Assembly: GCA_013423325.1 (NCBI GenBank)
Contig: BLJB01000070.1
Location: 124,001-188,000, forward strand
DNA: 64,000 bases
From: Usnea hakonensis
Taxonomy: Eukaryota > Ascomycota > Lecanoromycetes > Lecanorales > Parmeliaceae
Reading direction: 5' to 3'
The notes beneath the pieces are model-generated. The model had not been told where the DNA came from. It did not search any database and saw nothing but the letters and a program-made list of their open reading frames with translations. Each line of letters begins with the position of its first letter. Position 1 is the first letter of the stretch. The position numbers were made by a program, and so were the translations under genes. Shown in pieces: positions 1 through 11,456 of the stretch.

Positions 1-1
1 G

Positions 2-2113
2 GGCACTATTGGACTCGAGGGTGTTGAAGCCAGTCTGCTTGGACTACTGCGGGGTATTGGAGTAGAAGAAAGTATGCTCCACGGGAAGAGGGAAGCAAAA
101 TGGAGGAGAGGTACTAGAGGGTGGGAAGGCTGGATTAGGGGGAGAGATGGCGAGAGATTGTGGATCTCCAGAGTTGGCATAGCCTGGTGCTTTAATGCTT
201 GGTGCGCCGAAGATGAGGAAAGAGCTAGAGAAGAAAGGCCGGTCGATGAGGAGAAAGAAGCCAAGCAAAAGGTTGGACTCGAGGAGCAAAGCGAAGATAG
301 GGAGAGAACTGAGGTCGATTCAGTGGGAAAGAATGCGGCGCAGAAGGAAAATAAGAAACTGAGGAGGAAGATTCTCATTAGGGTACATCCGTCTGCTTTT
401 CTCCAAACCTGGAACGAGGTTTTGAAGGTGGCCAAGATCCAACGGCCACAAGTCATGGTAGAGGATCTGAGATTCGAGATTGGTAGCATTGAAATAATTG
501 GACCTGGAGGTACTGAAGCACTGATTGGTGCTCTTCATCCACTACGTATCACCGAGCCGGCCACGAGAGACGATGCAAAAGACGGGCTGGAAGATGACTG
601 GGTGGACCTTGGATCTGCCGAAGAGGTCTGGCCTCAGCTTGCAGCAGTCACGAATCCAGCTTGTTTACCAGTCCATGCAATGTTGGGCTTCAACATTTCA
701 GACCCACGGCTACATTACCCACCGCGTACAGTCCCACAAAGTAGCTCCGAGACGGCGGCCAATGACACATTGCTCGAATTACTCTCATCATGGCCCCCCG
801 ATCAGACCCAAGCCACTCCTGACATGTTCGACCGGACGAAGCGTCTCACGGCTTCTCGTCAATTAGCCAGCCAGAAAGCCATCAACCGCCGTAAAGGCGA
901 TGCTTTGCCAGGAGCATATCCCGACCCAAGTCCCAAGGATCCAAAGATCCCTGTGCTGCTTCTAGCTTCTCGTCCACGCACGCATGGCGGTCAAGGTACG
1001 TGGACCTTGCTTCTCCCTTGGGACTGCGTCCTTCCAATCTGGTATTCTCTGATGCACTATCCCCTCTCCATCGGCGGAAATCCTCGCTTTGGCGGTCTTC
1101 AAGAGAAGATGCAGGTATCCTTTGAGCAGGGCACGCCCTGGTTCCCTGGTGATTACCCTGGTACGAAAGCAGGATATCAATGGGAGCTTTTGGAACGAGA
1201 GAGGAAGAAGCGAGAGTGGGAGCGGCGGCCAAGAGGCAAGAGGACAGAATGGGACAGCCTCGATCTAGGAGAAGGAAGGAAAGGAGAGATCGGTCTGGGT
1301 TGGGCTTGCGACTGGGAACGTCTTTTTCAAGGCCCACCGTCGTCGGCCAGTACAGAAGCTGCGGATCAAAGTTCTTCAGCAGGACAAGAGAAAGCAGCCA
1401 AACAAGCAGCCAACTCTGCTCAGTCTAGGCCACAGGATCAACAACCAGAGCAAGCCCCCAACGAGAACACGTATCCACCACTCAATATCCACCATCTCCC
1501 ATACCCCTTTTCAACCAACCCCCAATATCAACCAGCAGCTCTATCACCAGTCCACATCACCCTCGTCCCAACCGGCCACCCCACCCGTAACGCTCGTATC
1601 TACCGCCTCCCAACCAACAAACCCGAGCAGCGTGCGAAATGGCTCGCTCTCGCCAATCCACCCAAACCTTCAAAAAGAACCCGCTACTCACACCCACCCC
1701 CTCCTCCGAAGAACGACATACCGCAACATGCCCGCGTTACTCAAGCCCTCGCCGCCCGCCTTCTCAACGGCAGCAATGTTGCTGCATCATCATCTTCTTC
1801 TGAGACGACGACGACGACTCCTCTGCTGCCAAAACCGGGCGAGAAGGAATACCCCTTGGTCCCGGACGAGCTCGACCTCATCGGCTTCGTAACGACGGGC
1901 AATTTCAATCTGGGCGAGGGCAGGTGCGAGGCTATTGGTAACGTGGCTGTTGCGCGCGTGCTTGGTGGTGAGGGTGATGATGAGAAAGAGGAAGAGAAGG
2001 AGAGAAGAAAAAAGAAAAAGAAGGCGAGTGATGGCGGAAGGAATCTCTGTATTGTCCGAGAAGCAGGACAGGCTTTGGGGAGGTTGGGGAGGTGGAGGTT
2101 CTGTGCGATGTAG
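2..2113 (+). CDS. POP1: Ribonuclease P/MRP subunit POP1, C-terminal part (5' end outside window)
   Basis: The frame is open from the window edge to a TGA/TAG-type stop at 2113, so the gene starts upstream; the ATG at 74 is internal. The translation shows the conserved WRRGTRGWEGW stretch just after the edge and a clear POPLD domain around 950-1200 (TWTLLLPWDCVLPIWY, then GGNPRFGGLQ and TPWFPGDYPGTKAG). POP1 is the largest protein of RNase P (tRNA 5' processing) and RNase MRP (rRNA processing) and binds the RNA subunit in the nucleus and nucleolus. The C-terminus has a low-complexity insert rich in Ser, Thr, Glu and Lys (about 1780-2040), followed by the usual short ending with CIVREAGQALGRLGRW. 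No intron is needed in the visible part. It is convergent with the kinase gene downstream. The family assignment is firm. Confidence 0.93.
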   Translation, partial: GTIGLEGVEASLLGLLRGIGVEESMLHGKREAKWRRGTRGWEGWIRGRDGERLWISRVGIAWCFNAWCAEDEERAREERPVDEEKEAKQKVGLEEQSEDRERTEVDSVGKNAAQKENKKLRRKILIRVHPSAFLQTWNEVLKVAKIQRPQVMVEDLRFEIGSIEIIGPGGTEALIGALHPLRITEPATRDDAKDGLEDDWVDLGSAEEVWPQLAAVTNPACLPVHAMLGFNISDPRLHYPPRTVPQSSSETAANDTLLELLSSWPPDQTQATPDMFDRTKRLTASRQLASQKAINRRKGDALPGAYPDPSPKDPKIPVLLLASRPRTHGGQGTWTLLLPWDCVLPIWYSLMHYPLSIGGNPRFGGLQEKMQVSFEQGTPWFPGDYPGTKAGYQWELLERERKKREWERRPRGKRTEWDSLDLGEGRKGEIGLGWACDWERLFQGPPSSASTEAADQSSSAGQEKAAKQAANSAQSRPQDQQPEQAPNENTYPPLNIHHLPYPFSTNPQYQPAALSPVHITLVPTGHPTRNARIYRLPTNKPEQRAKWLALANPPKPSKRTRYSHPPPPPKNDIPQHARVTQALAARLLNGSNVAASSSSSETTTTTPLLPKPGEKEYPLVPDELDLIGFVTTGNFNLGEGRCEAIGNVAVARVLGGEGDDEKEEEKERRKKKKKASDGGRNLCIVREAGQALGRLGRWRFCAM

Positions 2114-2886
2114 ACGCTGTGAAGGCTGACGGGGAGGGTGAAAGTCTCTGGGCGTGGAGATGGTGGTTGGACATGGACATGTACTGTCTAGCTGTTTATT
2201 AAGTGATAGGTTTCTAGAAAACTTTGAAGACGATTCGACTTGAACGCTCTCATGACGCATTGGTGCTATCTTCTTACCTTTCCCTTCCCATCCATTCCCT
2301 CCGCTTCCACATCACCACACCCCAAGATCTAGAGTATACCCACCTCCCCTTCCCTTAAACCCCAGCCAGCTTTCAAGTATTTCGCGCGAGAGAGCCACAT
2401 AGCGCACAACAATCCACTCAACTCTTTTTCAATTTAATTAATTCATCCAGTAATGCAACTTAATAAAAGTCAACTACCTCGATAAAAGAGAAAAAAAGAA
2501 AAAAAAATAGGACTATCCTATGCCATCCATCCTATCCTATCCATCCTGTCCATGTCCTATGCAATCAGCCACCCTCCCTCCTTCCATCCATGCATCATCA
2601 AACCCCCTATCCAGTCGAAAACCATTACTACAAGAGAAGCTAAGTCTCAAAAAAAAACCCCCCACCTTGCACCACGACCGACCAGCCAGTCAATCAAGTC
2701 AGTATCTCCGTGCCTGCTTCCACTCCTTTTCGCCTATAACAATGCAGAAAACGAAACAAGAATCCATCAATTACCATTCATTATTTCCCTACTCGCTCGC
2801 TCGCTTTCCCCCCTTGTCCTGTCCCGCTTTCCTATCCACGAGCATGCTCTTGTCCTTGTTCCACAGGCCGATAGACAGCGCGCATT
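2114..2886. other. Intergenic, convergent 3' ends
   Basis: This interval holds the 3' flanks of POP1 (+) and the kinase gene (-). It is pyrimidine-rich on the + strand around 2500-2850 (many CCATC/CCTATCC repeats) with A-rich runs near 2485-2510. Frames open here have no coding character. I see no gene. Confidence 0.6.
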
Positions 2887-5800
2887 TTACATACCAGCGC
2901 CAGCCCTCATCTGTTTGACAATCTTCTTGTCTTCGACCACCAACCCTCTAGCCTTCAATATCTGCTCCAAAGCTTCGAACACGCGCTCAAAGGACGATTT
3001 GGCTCCCTTTTCTTGCGTGAAACGTGCAATGGCGATGTTGGCGCGGCGGCCGCGGTGGAGGAGGGTGTGGAATTCGGCGGCGATGGAGAGGGAGGGGATA
3101 CGGAGAGCTGTTGAGCGAATTAGTTCCATTGTCTTGCTCCTATGACGATCTTGTGGAAACCGAAAAGAGATCTTCTCATGGATGGAGAAAGACGGATTTA
3201 GGAAGCGTGATGGATGATGAACTAGGAGAAGAAGAAAAGGCACATACAATTTTTGACATCCACCCGAGCCCAGATCCTGCCTGCCGCTTTGTCAACAACG
3301 ATATCACGCATGCCATACTTTCTCCATTCCCGGAAGACGCCAGCGACTTCTTTGCGAGCACGGACTTTGGATACCTGGAAACACATCACATTGACGGCGG
3401 GCTTGATCCGCAAGAATCGAGCGAGCCAGTTCTGTGGTTGCGGCACAATGACTCTCGCAATCTGGGACGGCGGTAGCGTGGTATCATCGGCGCTGCCGGT
3501 TTTTCCATGCTTCTTAGGCTTGAGAGAGCTGTTGTGGCTCGCGTTTGGCAGAGCACCGCTCATGTATGCATGTTGTGGGTTGTAATTGAAAGTGGAGTCT
3601 TCGGTGACTAGGCTGTCTGCATCGCCGAGATCATAGTCACCGCTAGCTGATTTCTCGGACTCCTTGAGGTCGTTTTTGCCGGAGAAGATCTTAAAGAAAC
3701 GAGCTTTGCCTGATATCTTCTTGTGTTCGCTAGTCTGGGACTCCTCGCTCGGAACGTCGGAAGCACGGTTCCTGGGGTTCTTTCCCAAGGGTGGTAGATA
3801 CGATAGTGGCTGAGGTTGGTCTTTGACTGGGAGTGGCGCACTCATGTCAGCTTCTCGGCTCCGCTGGATGGGGTGATGGCGGCGGAACCACTTGCGCTTC
3901 TTTGGCTCGTGGAATTCGGTTCTTCGAGTCGCGGGATCAAAATTCTCCTTGTCCTCGTCTTCGACAATGGGTTCAAGGCTTGGATTTTCATGGAATACTA
4001 GGCCAGCGGAGCGCCGCTCTTCTACTTGCTGACCATACAACTCTTCGGTAGTGAATAACCTTTCTGTTGGGACAATCTGTCGGGGTGATCCTGCAGATGG
4101 TGTTGATGATTCGCTTTTCTTACGTATGGTAAGGGGCTTGACAGGTGAGATGGGTTTGAGACCGTCGGATGAGTCTACGACTCTAATAGTTGACTGTGCC
4201 CGATTATAATGCTGTCTCTTGGAAGGCTCTGATGCAGAACGGAAGCCCACGTTATTCTTCTCCATGATCTGCTCAAAAGTGTCCTTGCGTGGGATACCAG
4301 AAGCAGGATCCGGCGTCGAGACTGCCCGTCGCTCCTCTTCGTGCAGACGGATAGCACTGGGCTGCATAAGTCGGTCCAAGTGAGCGATGACTTCGTCAAG
4401 ATAGCCCGGGGACATGGTTGCTTCAGCGGCTCGCTTTTTGAGAAGATCTCTGGTCTTTGCAAGCTCTCGCTGAGTGTAAGATCCGAGATGCTCAGAGTCC
4501 ATTTGTCTCTCTGTAGCTGGTGGCAAAGGCAGCGGACGTTGTTGATAGTCGACCTCGATTTGTCTTGCTTTGTTGTGACGAGTCATGGACACTGGCACAG
4601 GATCCTCATGCACAGAGAAAGAGGTCGCTGGTGAGGAGTAAGTGTTCTGAGAAAACCGGTTACCTGTGGCTTCGGTTCTTGGAGTCACAACGCTGGAGGC
4701 GATTGGCGAACGATTGAAAGCATCGTCGCACAGCTTTTCGATTTCGACGCTCACCTTCCTGGCGTCGTCTCTCCAGTAGTGACTTGCTACTCGTGGTTTC
4801 TTCGCAGCATGTTCCTTGACGGGGCTCTTTCGTGAGCGGACAACTGGGAGATTCTCTGACCGAGGGGTATCCTTCATGGATTTTGAGGGCGAAACGGAGG
4901 TTTCTATGGTCTTGGCTTGGGACTGAGACCGATCCCTATGAAACCTCTCTTGTAAGGTGAACGGAGAGGTATGATGCTCCTGATTTCGCAGGCGTGGATG
5001 ACGGCCACTAAAGGAACGTTTACGATTGTGTACAAAACTCACGTTGCGCTTGTAGCTCATCGACTTGCGCGCGATAATCACAGACGAGTTGCTTCTGATA
5101 GAACGTCGGGAGGACATCGTCGTCCGAGAATTTCCTTGTGATATTTGCCGGTTGGTTATCATTTTCTGAAGCTGCGAAGGACCCGCACTATGCATGGTCG
5201 TTGATTGAGCAGGTGAACTTGCAATGCTGTATACTTCTTCTGCACCCTGGGCTCTGGCAACCGCTGGATTGCGTGCAGACGTCGTACTCCCAAGTCGTTT
5301 TGACGGCCTCCTGGTAGCATTGTGAGATGTGACGCGAAGTAGGGTTATCCGTGCTTGATCTGCTTGATCTTTCGCGATTTGGGCACGGGAAGGCCGGTAT
5401 GGATCGTAGCTCTCTTCGGTTTCAGCAACGCTAGCCTGTCGATGGACACTCTGGCTATGGCTCTTCCGAGATGGCACCACGTTCTGCTCTAGGATAGAGT
5501 ATTGAGATTGCCGCCGCTGGCTGCGTGAAATCGAAAGAGAAGGCTTTGTCGAAGATCGCCTTGCCGCTCGCTGTTGCGCTGCGTTGTGGTGATAGTCGCT
5601 TGTCGAGTACTCGATCGGAGGGCCTTGATAGTTTTCGAGCTGTTCATCTTGGAACCGGAGAAGTTTGGTGTACAGGACTTTCTCGTGGTTTGGCCTAGTG
5701 CACAAGTGATCAGCGGCCTGACGGATTTTACGATGGAAACAAGAGGATCTTACTCATCACTCAAGAGTCTTTCCGCCAGCTCTTCTACACTGACACCATG

Positions 5801-7156
5801 CCACAGGTTGCCCAGGTTTCCCAAGAGTACATCGTCAATATCCTCTCGATGTCTGATGGGAGTCCCGCAATCCTGAATCGTTAATGGTGGCGCAGAACCG
5901 GTGTAAGATCTGCCATTGTTGTCCGTACTATCAAGGTTCTCGTACTTTTTGAGAAGCGGGTGTTTCCACATGTACTTTATCGGAATGCGTTGTCTTGGGT
6001 CTTGCTGCAATATCCTGAGAATGAGATCTGCGGCTTGCTGTGAGACGCCTTCAGGAATGATGTATTCGCCGGCTAGCACCGCGTCAATGACATCGCGCCA
6101 ATCGCCAGCGCTGTCGAATGGTAGTGTGCCGGTCAGCATGGCGAAGAGAATCACGCCGCAGGACCAGATATCTGCCTTGTCTCCACGATAGTTCTCGGCG
6201 CGAATGACTTCCGGAGATGCATAGTGTGGACTTCCACAGGAGGTATTGAGCCATTTGTTGGCAGGCTGAAGCGCAGCCATACCGAAGTCAACGATCTTGA
6301 TATTACGATTGCGATCCATTAAGATGTTTTCTGGCTTAAGGTCTCGATGGCAAATGTTGAAGCGATGACAGTATGAGAGACCAGAGATCATTTGACGGAA
6401 TATCCGGACAGCTTCAGGTTCCGGTAGACGGCCGTTCTTAGATATATGGTCAAAGAGCTCGCCGCCCTCAACGTACTCCAGGACAAGGTACCTTAAGACT
6501 GCAGTCAGTTGATTTATCGTATTCGCGGTACAGTTCTCGTAGACTCACAGCTCACCCCTGTTCTCCCAGACATCGTACAGACTAATAACGTTCGGATGCT
6601 CAATTAGCTTCATAATAACCACCTCCCTCTCAATGCCCAAGGGCATGGAACCTTTGTCGTCATTCCGAAACATCGTATCCATAACAGCCAAGCTAGTGCT
6701 GCGTAACATCTCCGCAGATTTTCTGCTGACGATCTTGATCGCAGCATATTTCCCCGTCACCGCATGTCTGGCTTTTCTTACTCTCCCGGAGGCCCCCTTC
6801 CCAATCGTCTTACCCAGCTGCCATGGCCCTATATGCGTCTTGCGTCGTGATTTACCAGACGCATTGGTTGAAGCATTAGAGATTTGTGAGTCGCGATTGG
6901 AGTTCCGAGCATCTTCACTCGAAATGGCCGAGATGCGTTTGTCTTCTGCTTTTGCCACAGTAGGAATGGGTTCATTCAAGGCTTGGAGGTTACCACCGGG
7001 AGCAAGAGATCCATGGTGGGGTATGTTGGCTGGAGAGGACGGGTACTGATCTGAGCTGGGTACTGGCGCCGGCGATTGATTGTTGACCCAATTGGTGGCG
7101 TCACTGAGCGGGTGGCGGTGTTTTTGCGCTTGCCCGTGACCATGTTCTTGATTCAT
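2887..7156 (-). CDS. Gin4/Kcc4/Hsl1 (Nim1)-type serine/threonine kinase
   Basis: Four exons: complement(2887..3107, 3248..5694, 5754..6491, 6549..7156), giving about 1337 residues; the reading frame closes exactly across all three introns (57, 59 and 140 bp). The kinase domain covers roughly residues 110-390, with glycine loop IGKGASGRV, lysine motif YAAIKIV, catalytic loop CHRDLKPEN, VDFG metal-binding motif and CGSPHYASPEV activation segment. It is followed by LWHGVSVEELAERLLSDEPN, typical of the Gin4 branch, a long basic serine-rich disordered middle, and a C-terminal segment resembling the KA1-like membrane-binding domain (FLRIKPAV, then AAEFHTLLHRGRRANIAI). In yeast these kinases sit at septin rings and link septin assembly to Swe1/Wee1 control of mitosis. 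The start is the first in-frame ATG of the open exon. Which of the paralogues GIN4, KCC4 or HSL1 it matches cannot be decided here. Confidence 0.9.
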
Positions 7157-8805
7157 ATTTGTAATTCGTCCTGCGTATGCGGGTTTAAAAGGCTTCTCCT
7201 GACGATATGTCGCGTTGATAGATGGCCAAGCTGGTCCGACGCTGTGGCTGACCGACAGCCGAGTCTGGATATGAGCAAATTATGCGTCTTGCAAAGGCTG
7301 CTATCACCGGCTGAATGCTAGCTGAGATTGAAAGCCATGTACTCTAATCAGCGCGTAATGTTGGAGTGTAAAAGAAGCTTTGATATCATTTCCTGGGTCA
7401 GTGCGTGAAAGCGCGGTATAAGAGTATTTAGCGGTGCCCCACCCCTTGAAGACTGATCATGTATCCTGGTATCCTGGAAAGCTGCTAAAAGCGAGAAGTC
7501 TTCTTCTCTCTTGAAGGCAGTTATTGGAGTACGTGATGGTGTCGCTCTTGCCTTGCTCGAAACTTCTCTATGACTCGGCCTTCTCCGCCTTAAGACCAGC
7601 GGCCGACACGTTGAACGCTCGGCAAGAAAATTAATTAGCAGGTGGTAGAGACAGTCAAGAATCGAAGCAAAGAGCTGCAGCAAATGAGAGACGGGAATGC
7701 ACCCCAAGTTGGCTGGAGGTGGACTATTGTGGACGTGAGGAATGCACCAAAACATTGGAGAGAAACCCCAGCTAACGGAGATCAGTAGGGCTGAGCTCAA
7801 CACCGCCTTGTGGTGATGAGCACAGTCCATGGATGAATGATGAATATGGTAAAGAAAGTGATGTAGGTAATGAAATCCAAACTGCTATTCTTCGAATTGC
7901 ATGAACATGCCTTCTCGACAGCGACCTCCTACCTCTCAATTTACTTATTTACTGCAATTCGGCGCTTTCACGAACATCACTCTTTCATATAAAAAACATT
8001 CATGTCAGTGCGAGAGCGTTGTCGGTAATTGTACAATGTTTCCACAAATTTTGATTCTTTCCTCTGTCTGTTTATTCACAGCTATTCACGCAGCTTCGAG
8101 TCATTAATCAGACATCAATCAGACCAAATCCAAACGATTGGGTCCATCTCTCCTCACCACTATGCGGCCGTTATACTTGCTGTTTGTGTTGTTAACATTC
8201 TGAAAAGAAACAACGATGTTGCTGTGCCGTGAGACCTTATCGGTCTGGGAGCCTGGCCTACTAACCTTCTTTGGCACCCCTAATGGTGATCTCATTGGCA
8301 GTATCTACTGAGCTACAAGGGAAAGATAGGTTCATGATGCAAAATGGATGGTGACAGAGGGTATCATTATCGAAATATGAGATGCTAACACCGAATGGGT
8401 GCCTAGAAGTACTCGAGCATGATCCGGACAAATCGTACATATTGCTTTTCCACCACAGCACTGGCAGCAATACGCTGCGTCAGCGATATCAGCCACAACA
8501 CTTCATGCCCGAGTCTCGGGAACTGCTGCCTGCCACAGAAACACGAAGCTGGCGAGACCAAAACCCACACTAATTTTTTCCACCACCAGCCCTGGGATAT
8601 CTAACAGTTCCGCCTCCGAAGAGACCCACCCTTGAACGCCACAAAGCGAAGTTCCTCTATACGCCAGGTTCCCTGGATAGCATGCGATACGCAAGCCCCA
8701 TTACTATTATCTCGTGCATATCGTCTTGCGCCCCTCACCATTACGCCGTGAATCTCGTGAGTACATTGCTGGGAAGGGAGAAGTTAACAGGAAAATCAGT
8801 ACGTC
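7157..8805. other. Intergenic and 5' region of the kinase gene
   Basis: This is about 1.65 kb between the start of the kinase gene and the 3' end of the zinc-finger gene. The proximal part probably holds the kinase promoter and 5' UTR. A 160-codon open frame on the minus strand at 7348-7830 has an ATG but no recognisable domain or coding bias. I call no gene. Confidence 0.55.
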
Positions 8806-10662
8806 CTATACTGAAATATTATGGAGAATGGGTGATTCCTCGTTTTCACTCGACTCGTCCTTTGGCTGAGGGTCCGGTGTGTCTTCCCGGTCCCTAGTGC
8901 CAGAAGAGGATGTCGACTTGCCGCAGCCTTTGACAAGGATGTGTCTCTAGAGAAGGTATAAGTTATCACTATCTCAATCCTACGTGCGTGAAAAGCTTAC
9001 CTTGAGAGCATCTTTCCTTGAAAAGCTCTTCTCACAATATCCACAAGGGAAGGGTTTCACGGCAAGATGGATCCTCTTGTGCCTTTTCAGGTCGTGGTTC
9101 CGGTTGAAACTTTGAGGGCACTGATCGCACTTGAAAGGTCTCTCATTATGTGGTGTTGGTGGTGGATTCCCATGCAGCTGTTGCTGCAGATGTGCTGCGT
9201 GGCCGCTGTTGTAGCCAGCCATCATACCTCCTGGGAGACCATGATTTTGCATACCGACCAAACCCATCGGGTTATTTGGATTATGCACGTTCGACATGAT
9301 CGGTCCGCACATGTGTGCAGGGGCACTCATGGGCGCTGGAAGAGAGTATGGACCATAGGTGGAGCGGCCGCCGAAAGGATTTGGATGTGACGGGGGAGGT
9401 GAAAAGGTTGCTGACTGAGCGTTCATTGGCGATATCCGAGGCCCCTGAGGTGGTGCACTCATTGGGCTCTGCGTGACCGGCGATGAGTTGGAGTTGAATG
9501 AAGGAAAAGTAGCTTGATGTGCCGATGACGGTTGCGACTGGCTATAGAATATAGGCGTCGAATTTGGTCTTTGCATGTATGTATCTGTACCGTTGACGGG
9601 TGACGCGTGGGTAGTGGCTGAGACTGGTGTCTGATTTTGGTTTTGGGTCTGATTCATGAAAGCCATTGCCTGTGCCTGTTGCTGGGCAGCAATGGTGGGG
9701 AGAGACGTGGTTGCCGACATTGACATTGACGTAGGCAGAGGCGGGAGCTGGCTCATGTCGTATTTCGCGTCGAATGGTGGAGGGGGTATGGCTTCGTTTG
9801 CGGACGGCGAATTCGAGTTGCCACGCGCAAGGGATGCTGCCAGTGTGTTCGACAGCGAAGGAGAAAACAGTCCCCGCGTTTGATTTAACGGATTTGCCCA
9901 TGGCTGTGGCGTATTTCCACCACCCATTCCCATAGGCGTCAGGCCTGTTGGCAGCGGGGGCCAAGAAAAGCTGCTGTATGGTGGCATTCCTTGACCACCG
10001 TTGTTGAGGCCGCTCATGGCAGAGGACATTGGACTCAGATTCTCACCCGGAACCGTCGATGGCGGCGTCAAAAGGTTACCTACACTGACGGATGCCTGTG
10101 AGGACTGCGCACCATTGATGGCGGGCAGAGGCGTATATTTCTGGGCGTATTGCTGATTGAAAGGCGCTGGGAGTTCGAAGCTGGGTAAATTATTCGCGGC
10201 TGGTCTCCGAGACGTCAAGCTGGAAGGTGCTCCGGTTGGCTCCAAGTTCGAAGCCATACCGGGCTGCTGCTGGACTGCGGCCGTCGCCAGATTGTTGAGA
10301 ACCCCTCCGCGATTATTGTGCCCTGGGGGTTTGTAGCCGTCGATCCCGTCGCTTGGTGGGGTGGGCAGAGTGCCCAGCTGTTGCTCCGAGGTCGCCGGAG
10401 TCGAAGAGGACGCACCAGGCCAGTACTGTTGACTGGCCTGCTGATGCAAGAAATCCAGGGAGGGCAACGTTCGCTTTGCAGCCGGAATCGGCGAGTTTGG
10501 TTCGAAATCGTGGAAAGGTCGATCAACTGCTGGCAACTGAAAGTAATCACGCGCTGGAGGCAATACAAGAGTCGCCAGCGTATATAGTCTGAACTTGTGT
10601 AGGTATTTCTTTCGTCGACGGAGCTTTGGCCGCGGTCGTCTGTTGGCAGGGTGGAAGCTCAA
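8806..10662 (-). CDS. C2H2 zinc-finger transcription factor (NsdC/AmdX-like)
   Basis: Two exons are visible: complement(8806..8946, 9001..10662), joined by a 54-bp GTAAGC...CTAG intron. The C-terminal DNA-binding part has a C2H2 finger (CDQCPQSFNRNHDLKRHKRIH) directly followed by CGYCEKSFSRKDALK, completed across the intron by RHILVKGCG, which makes a C2HC-type second finger. After this comes a short acidic tail. The rest is a long Gln/Asn/Pro/Ser-rich activator-like region. The finger pair matches the developmental regulators of the NsdC/AmdX kind in filamentous fungi; that assignment is from family memory and is tentative. The open frame begins without any ATG: its first usable codon is TTG at 10662, and no in-frame ATG lies upstream before a stop. 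A further 5' exon beyond 10.66 kb is therefore likely and the true N-terminus is unresolved. Confidence 0.85.
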
Positions 10663-11415
10663 AGGAGGGGTTCTTTTGTTCTTTTTTCTTTGAACCGAGT
10701 CCCGTTGAGTCCCGCTTCTTTTGGTGGAGTCGATGCGACCCGTCTGACAGTTTTATCCTGGACGAAGCTTTCGCTTCTTGTGGTCCAAAGCAAGTGCCCC
10801 TGATGATGGTTCTGGTAGTGCGAGGCAGATCACAGGAAGCAAGGCGCAATGGTGTTTGGGTTGGCAGAAGTCAATATCGACGGAAAGGGATTGCAGGGCA
10901 GGGAGCGTTTGGTAGAGCTTGGTAGAGCTTGGAGAGGTTGGGGATGTCAAAATATCCAAAGCTTCACAGTATTTTTAAGGTGCAGGTACCGCATATGCAA
11001 GAAGCTCGGTTCAACAGTCGATGGGAACCGACGATCTCGAGGCTAAAGTGGTTGCGTGTTTTTGGTGAGAGCTCAAAGGGTGCGAAAAAATGTGCCTAGA
11101 ATCCCGGAATCCCAGATACAAGCCCAGGCTTTCGGGTCCGTCGATCAGACGGACGATCGCAGGAAGCTGTCAATGCAGTAGATCTCCGCTGCAAGTCTGC
11201 AAGTTCCGATGGATAATTATAATATTTTGATTGCCTTGGATTTATTGATGAGGGGGGGACAATGTGATAGCTATTAATAAAAAAATAATAATCCAAAGAT
11301 GCAGAATGCAGAATACACAGGGGGTATTAGATTCAGATAAGTATTTGGGGGGAAGGAGGGGGGTGAAAAGAATAAGGAAAAAAGAAACCCGATGGTAATA
11401 ATAATTAATGTTAAT

Positions 11416-11456
11416 GATAGCAGTAGCAGTAGTAGTAGTAGCAGTAGTAGTAGGTA
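11416..11456. repeat. (AGT/AGC)n trinucleotide microsatellite
   Basis: Roughly thirteen imperfect AGT/AGC units in an A/T-rich background. Other short trinucleotide runs (GAT, AAT) follow at about 11980-12065. Confidence 0.8.

Noticed and set aside
1790..2260. 156-codon minus frame opposite the POP1 3' end
   Set aside because: It is a shadow of the low-complexity Lys/Glu codons of POP1; no domain.
7348..7830. 160-codon minus frame upstream of the kinase gene
   Set aside because: No domain or splice support; probably promoter or 5' UTR sequence.
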